The notes below the pieces were generated by a model. That model searched no databases. It saw only the letters and a list, made by a program, of their open reading frames with translations, and was not told where the DNA came from. 8,179 nt of DNA from JADFUZ01 sp034430415 (GTDB lineage: Bacteria; Chloroflexota; Dehalococcoidia; GIF9; AB-539-J10), in contig DAOUEN010000161.1 of NCBI GenBank assembly GCA_034430415.1, forward strand, positions 1 to 8,179, read 5' to 3'. A program made the position numbers and the translations under genes. Positions 5,000 through 8,179 of the stretch are shown piece after piece. Position 1 is the stretch's first letter. Every line of letters begins with the position of its first letter.

Positions 5000-6145
5000 A
5001 TGGACCTGCTGCTGATCCTGGCCGCCAACGCGGCGCTGATACCGGCGGTGATATTCACCGCAGGGCCTCTGCGCATCGCCCTGGGCCTGCCCTTCCTGCT
5101 GTTTTCCCCGGGCTACGCGCTGATTGCGGCGCTGTTCACCAAGAAGGAGAGCCTGGACGGGGTGGAGAGGATAGCCCTGAGCTTCGGCCTGAGCATCGCG
5201 GTGGTGCCGCTCATCGGGCTGATTCTGAACTACACGCCCTGGGGGATACGGCTCTATCCTATCCTGGTCTCGATCACGACGTTCATCGCGGCCATGTGCG
5301 GGGTCGCCTGGTTCCGGAGGAGGAGCCTGGCCGAGGACGAGAGGTTCAGGGTATCGTTCAGGGTGAGGATGCCCTCGTGGGAAGGTCAGAGCAAGCTGGA
5401 CCGGGCGCTGTCGCTGATTCTGGCGCTGGTCATAACAGGGGCGGTGGTCACGCTGGTGTACGTCATCGCCACCCCCAAGGTGGGAGAGAGGTTCACCGAG
5501 TTCTATATACTGGGCACGGGCGGCAAGGCGGAGGGCTATCCCACCGAGCTAAGTCCCGGCGACAGGGGGGAGCTTATCCTGGGCATCGTGAACCACGAGC
5601 AGGAGGAGATGCCGTACCGGGTGGAGGTGACGCTGGACGGCGGAGACGAGCTGCGAGTATGGCTGGCAGACGAAGAGGGGGCTTCCGCAACCGACAACAC
5701 CATAGCGGTGGAAGCTCTGGGGCACGAGGGGAAGTGGGAGGGGAGCGTGCTGTTCGAGCCTCTGCGGACAGGCGAGAAGCTGAAGCTGGAGTTCCTGCTG
5801 TTCAGCCCCAAGCTGCGTCAGGGCCATCATATCTCGGGCGAGCTCGACAGCGGCAACTTCGCCGACATAGAGGCCGACGAGGGGGAGGGGGAGGCCACGA
5901 TCACGCTGGACAACAAGACGGGGACGAGGCACCGCTACCGGCTGGAGGTATGGCAGGGAGGGGCGGTGCAGCAAGAAGCCAGCTTCGTGGTGGGGGAGTC
6001 CGGGGCGGGGGAGGACGAAAAGGTGGAAGAGGAGATTGAGTTCCCGCCCGGCGAGTCGGTCTTCCGGCTATACGAGGACGGCGAGCTGGGGGTGGAGGAC
6101 AGCGGGGCGGAGCTGTCGCTACACCTGTGGGTGGATGTGGGCTGA
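5000..6145 (+). CDS. DUF1616 family membrane protein
   Basis: This 381-residue integral membrane protein has unknown biochemical function. Hydrophobic segments at about 1-20, 28-46, 58-78, 85-104 and 136-157 suggest four N-terminal helices, a charged cytoplasmic-looking loop (105-135), and a fifth helix leading to an external domain (158-381). DUF1616 hallmarks are visible: FSPGYALIAALFTKKESLDG (35-54), ERIALSFGLS with NYTPWGI (77-83), and FTEFYILGTGGKAEGYP (165-181) followed by GIVNHE (195-200). The external part continues as an acidic, beta-rich region (about 295-381), perhaps a second immunoglobulin-like module. In archaea and Chloroflexota such proteins occur near surface glycan genes (general recollection), which fits the divergent amino-sugar operon. 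GGAG ends 1 nt before the ATG, unusually close. No other in-frame ATG, GTG or TTG exists back to the TAG at 4937. Confidence 0.88.
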   Translation: MDLLLILAANAALIPAVIFTAGPLRIALGLPFLLFSPGYALIAALFTKKESLDGVERIALSFGLSIAVVPLIGLILNYTPWGIRLYPILVSITTFIAAMCGVAWFRRRSLAEDERFRVSFRVRMPSWEGQSKLDRALSLILALVITGAVVTLVYVIATPKVGERFTEFYILGTGGKAEGYPTELSPGDRGELILGIVNHEQEEMPYRVEVTLDGGDELRVWLADEEGASATDNTIAVEALGHEGKWEGSVLFEPLRTGEKLKLEFLLFSPKLRQGHHISGELDSGNFADIEADEGEGEATITLDNKTGTRHRYRLEVWQGGAVQQEASFVVGESGAGEDEKVEEEIEFPPGESVFRLYEDGELGVEDSGAELSLHLWVDVG

Positions 6146-6182
6146 CGGCTGGGTTTGTGTTTGGCTGGAGACTGCTTCGGGA

Positions 6183-8078
6183 CTATGCCCCTCGCAGCGA
6201 CAGAGGACTACGGTGCTCCGGACGGAACTCACCCAGGAAATCGAGGCAGTCCCGGGCTATGCCCGCCGCATCCAGACGGTACAATGAGCGAAGCAGCTCC
6301 TGTCTTCCGTGAGGAACGAACTCGTCGGGAAGGCCCAGCCGCCTCACCTTCACGTCCCGGACACCGTTTCTCTCCAGCAGTTCCAGCACCGCGGCGCCGA
6401 AGCCGCCGCTGAGAACATTCTCCTCCACCGTGATCAGCCTCCCGGTGAGCGTGGCTGACTCCAGGACAAGCTGCTCATCGAGCGGCTTGACGAAGCGGGC
6501 GTTGACCACCCGGGCCTCCACCCCACCGGCGGCAAGAAGCTCCGCCGCCCGAAGGGAAGGCTCGACGGCCGAGCCGACGGCCAGTATTGCCACGTCTCCA
6601 CCCTCCCTTATTATCCGACCCCTGCCGATGGGCAGCTTGAGCAATTCCGAATCGAGAGGGACGCCCACACCCTTACCACGGGGATAGCGGACGGCCACGG
6701 GGTGGCCGGCATCAAGGGCAGTGTAGAGCAGGTGTTGAAGCTCGTTCTCGTCGCCTGGAGCGCAGACGGCCATATTGGGCATCAGGCTGAGATAGGACAG
6801 GTCGAATATGCCCTGGTGCGTCTTGCCGTCCTCTCCCACAATGCCGCTGCGGTCCAGGGCGAAGACGACCGGCAGGTCGGGCAGGCAGACATCGTGCACT
6901 ACCTGGTCGAAGGCGCGCTGCAGAAAGGTGGAGTATATGGCCACGATGGGAATGAAGCCCTGGGTGGCCAGTCCGGCGGCCAGGGTAACGGCGTGCTGCT
7001 CGGAGATCCCTACGTCGTAGATCCGCTGGGGAAACTGCCTCGCCAGGGGGGACAGGCAATTCCCCTCAGCCATGGCGGCCGTTATGACCAGCACCCGGGG
7101 ATTCTCGCCGAGCAGCCGGCCGGCCGTCCGGGCAAATACCTCGCTGTAGGTAGGCGCAGGGGCGGGTCCTTTGCTCCGCGGCGACAGTCCGTGGAAGCGG
7201 ACAGGGTCATCCTCCGCAGGGCTGTAGCCCTTGCCCTTGGTGGTGAGCACGTGAACGACTACCGGGCCGCTGCAGTTCCTGGCCTTGGTCAAGGCGGTCT
7301 CGACCTGCGGGATGCTGTGTCCGTCCACCGGCCCCAGATAGGTGAAGCCGAGCTGTTCCCACATCATGGTGGGCATCACCATGGCCTTGGCCCCTTCCTT
7401 GAACCGGCGCAGGGCCCAGTGCAGGTACCTCCCCGCAGGAAGGTGGGATAGCAGCCTGTCCGTCCGGCCCTTCATTGCCCGGTAGCGGTAGCCGGTACGC
7501 AGCATATACAGCCGCCTGGCTATCACCCCAATGGTGGGGGAGATGGACATGGCATTGTCGTTGAGCAGCACGACGAGCCTGGTTCCCAGGTGCCCGGCGT
7601 GGTTCAAGGCCTCATACGCCATGCCACAGGTAAGACAGCCGTCGCCGATAACGGCCACCACGTCATAGTCGTCACGGGAAAGGTCGCGGGCCAGGGCCAT
7701 ACCGAGGGCCGCCGATATGGAGGTGCCGCCGTGGCCGGTATCAAAGACGTCGTGCGGGCTCTCATCTCTATCGGGAAAGCCCGACAGGCCCCGGTACCGG
7801 CGCAGGGAGGGGAAATCCCCTTTTCTCCCGGTGAGCAGCTTGTGCACATAGCTCTGGTGCCCCACATCCCAGACTATCCTGTCCCTGGGGCTGAGGAACA
7901 CGCGGTGCAGAGCAACGCTGAGCTCAACCACACCCAGGTTGGAGGCCAGGTGGCCCCCGTTCTCAGTCACCCGGCGCACCAGCATCTCCCTGATCTCGGA
8001 GCAAAGCTGGTTCAGCCCAGCACGGTCGAGCGCCTTGAGGTCGGCAGGGCTGTTGACCTTGTCCAGTATCCGGCTCAT
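6183..8078 (-). CDS. dxs: 1-deoxy-D-xylulose-5-phosphate synthase
   Basis: Dxs condenses pyruvate and glyceraldehyde-3-phosphate to 1-deoxy-D-xylulose-5-phosphate using thiamine diphosphate, the entry to the MEP isoprenoid pathway and to thiamine and pyridoxal synthesis. The 631-residue protein has normal length. GGHLASNLGVVEL (41-53) carries the His of the active site. WDVGHQSYVHKLLTGR (70-85) is typical. The ThDP motif runs from GDG (145-147) to NDN (173-175). The pyrimidine-binding half has GISEQHAV (357-364) with catalytic Glu360, then YSTFLQRAFDQ (382-392) and DRSGIVGEDGKTHQG (409-423). The transketolase C-terminal domain occupies about 490-615. The ThDP loop reads GDGCLTCGMA where GDGALTGGMA is usual, which creates a CxxC. 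AAGGA lies 4 nt before the ATG. The gene converges on the DUF1616 gene with 37 bp between stop codons. Confidence 0.97.
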   Translation of the reverse strand: MSRILDKVNSPADLKALDRAGLNQLCSEIREMLVRRVTENGGHLASNLGVVELSVALHRVFLSPRDRIVWDVGHQSYVHKLLTGRKGDFPSLRRYRGLSGFPDRDESPHDVFDTGHGGTSISAALGMALARDLSRDDYDVVAVIGDGCLTCGMAYEALNHAGHLGTRLVVLLNDNAMSISPTIGVIARRLYMLRTGYRYRAMKGRTDRLLSHLPAGRYLHWALRRFKEGAKAMVMPTMMWEQLGFTYLGPVDGHSIPQVETALTKARNCSGPVVVHVLTTKGKGYSPAEDDPVRFHGLSPRSKGPAPAPTYSEVFARTAGRLLGENPRVLVITAAMAEGNCLSPLARQFPQRIYDVGISEQHAVTLAAGLATQGFIPIVAIYSTFLQRAFDQVVHDVCLPDLPVVFALDRSGIVGEDGKTHQGIFDLSYLSLMPNMAVCAPGDENELQHLLYTALDAGHPVAVRYPRGKGVGVPLDSELLKLPIGRGRIIREGGDVAILAVGSAVEPSLRAAELLAAGGVEARVVNARFVKPLDEQLVLESATLTGRLITVEENVLSGGFGAAVLELLERNGVRDVKVRRLGLPDEFVPHGRQELLRSLYRLDAAGIARDCLDFLGEFRPEHRSPLSLRGA

Positions 8079-8179
8079 CGGTTCCTTATGCTAGCGCACG
8101 GCACCCCTGCCACGCAACATCCCTTTCTCAGCCAGGCATGGTCCTCCGCCTCCACGCCGGGAAAAAAGAGGGGGGCGGC
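8075..8179 (-). other. Upstream region of dxs; possible tail of an upstream gene
   Basis: One minus-strand frame stays open from the window edge and ends in TGA overlapping the dxs start as ATGA (8075-8078). That would be a normal translational-coupling junction. The last residues would be PCASIRNR. Only 34 codons are visible, third-position GC bias is weak, and I recognise no family, so this may be chance in GC-rich DNA. The edge also carries a G/C-rich stretch next to a six-base A-run (T-run on the minus strand), which might be half of a terminator whose other arm is outside the window. These two readings compete. Confidence 0.2.

Noticed and set aside
5296..6039. A 247-codon frame inside the DUF1616 gene, other plus-strand frame
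   Set aside because: Its translation is an Arg/Gly-rich shadow of GC-rich coding sequence, and the DUF1616 frame carries the family motifs throughout.
6146..6182. Bidirectional terminator between the DUF1616 gene and dxs
   Set aside because: I found no inverted repeat with a T-run in the 37-bp convergent gap, only a loose repeat of GGCTGG-like sequence.

Overview
This window is GC-rich, gene-dense bacterial chromosome. It holds five full-length protein genes, one short leader ORF and several compact non-coding repeat structures. It contains no rRNA, tRNA, CRISPR array, transposase or phage gene. A full-length dxs (first step of the MEP isoprenoid pathway) indicates a bacterium. The GlmM-like mutase, the GlmU-like nucleotidyltransferase and the DUF1616 membrane protein are closer in style to archaeal versions. 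That mixture suggests Chloroflexota, possibly Dehalococcoidia; this is inference from family style, not from a marker gene.

Layout. Positions 72-4772 form a minus-strand operon read right to left: a phosphohexosamine mutase (glmM-like, 3246-4772), a sugar-1-phosphate nucleotidyltransferase with a left-handed beta-helix acyltransferase domain (glmU-like, 1910-3229), and glutamine:fructose-6-phosphate aminotransferase (glmS, 72-1847). Together they can plausibly convert fructose-6-P to GlcN-6-P, GlcN-1-P, GlcNAc-1-P and UDP-GlcNAc, the activated amino sugar for peptidoglycan or surface glycans. Heptamer microsatellites (ATGCGTG units) lie on both sides of glmS.

The 227-bp divergent region 4773-4999 separates this operon from a plus-strand DUF1616 membrane protein (5000-6145). 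On the mutase side it holds a 12-14 codon leader ORF with a perfect Shine-Dalgarno and an internal hairpin. On the DUF1616 side it holds three operator-like units at exactly 23-bp spacing, the best of which is the palindrome TGTAGG-N7-CCTACA. These may co-regulate amino-sugar supply and an envelope protein.

The DUF1616 gene converges on dxs (6183-8078, minus strand) across a 37-bp gap with no visible terminator. The right end (8079-8179) is the dxs upstream region and perhaps the tail of another gene.

Most unusual points: the three-unit 23-bp array; the leader ORF and hairpin before a mutase that lacks its own ribosome binding site; a 14-bp duplication at 20-bp spacing that appears to have turned an ATGA stop/start overlap into a spaced junction; a repeat-like proline-rich tail on the mutase; and a CxxC in the thiamine-diphosphate loop of Dxs.
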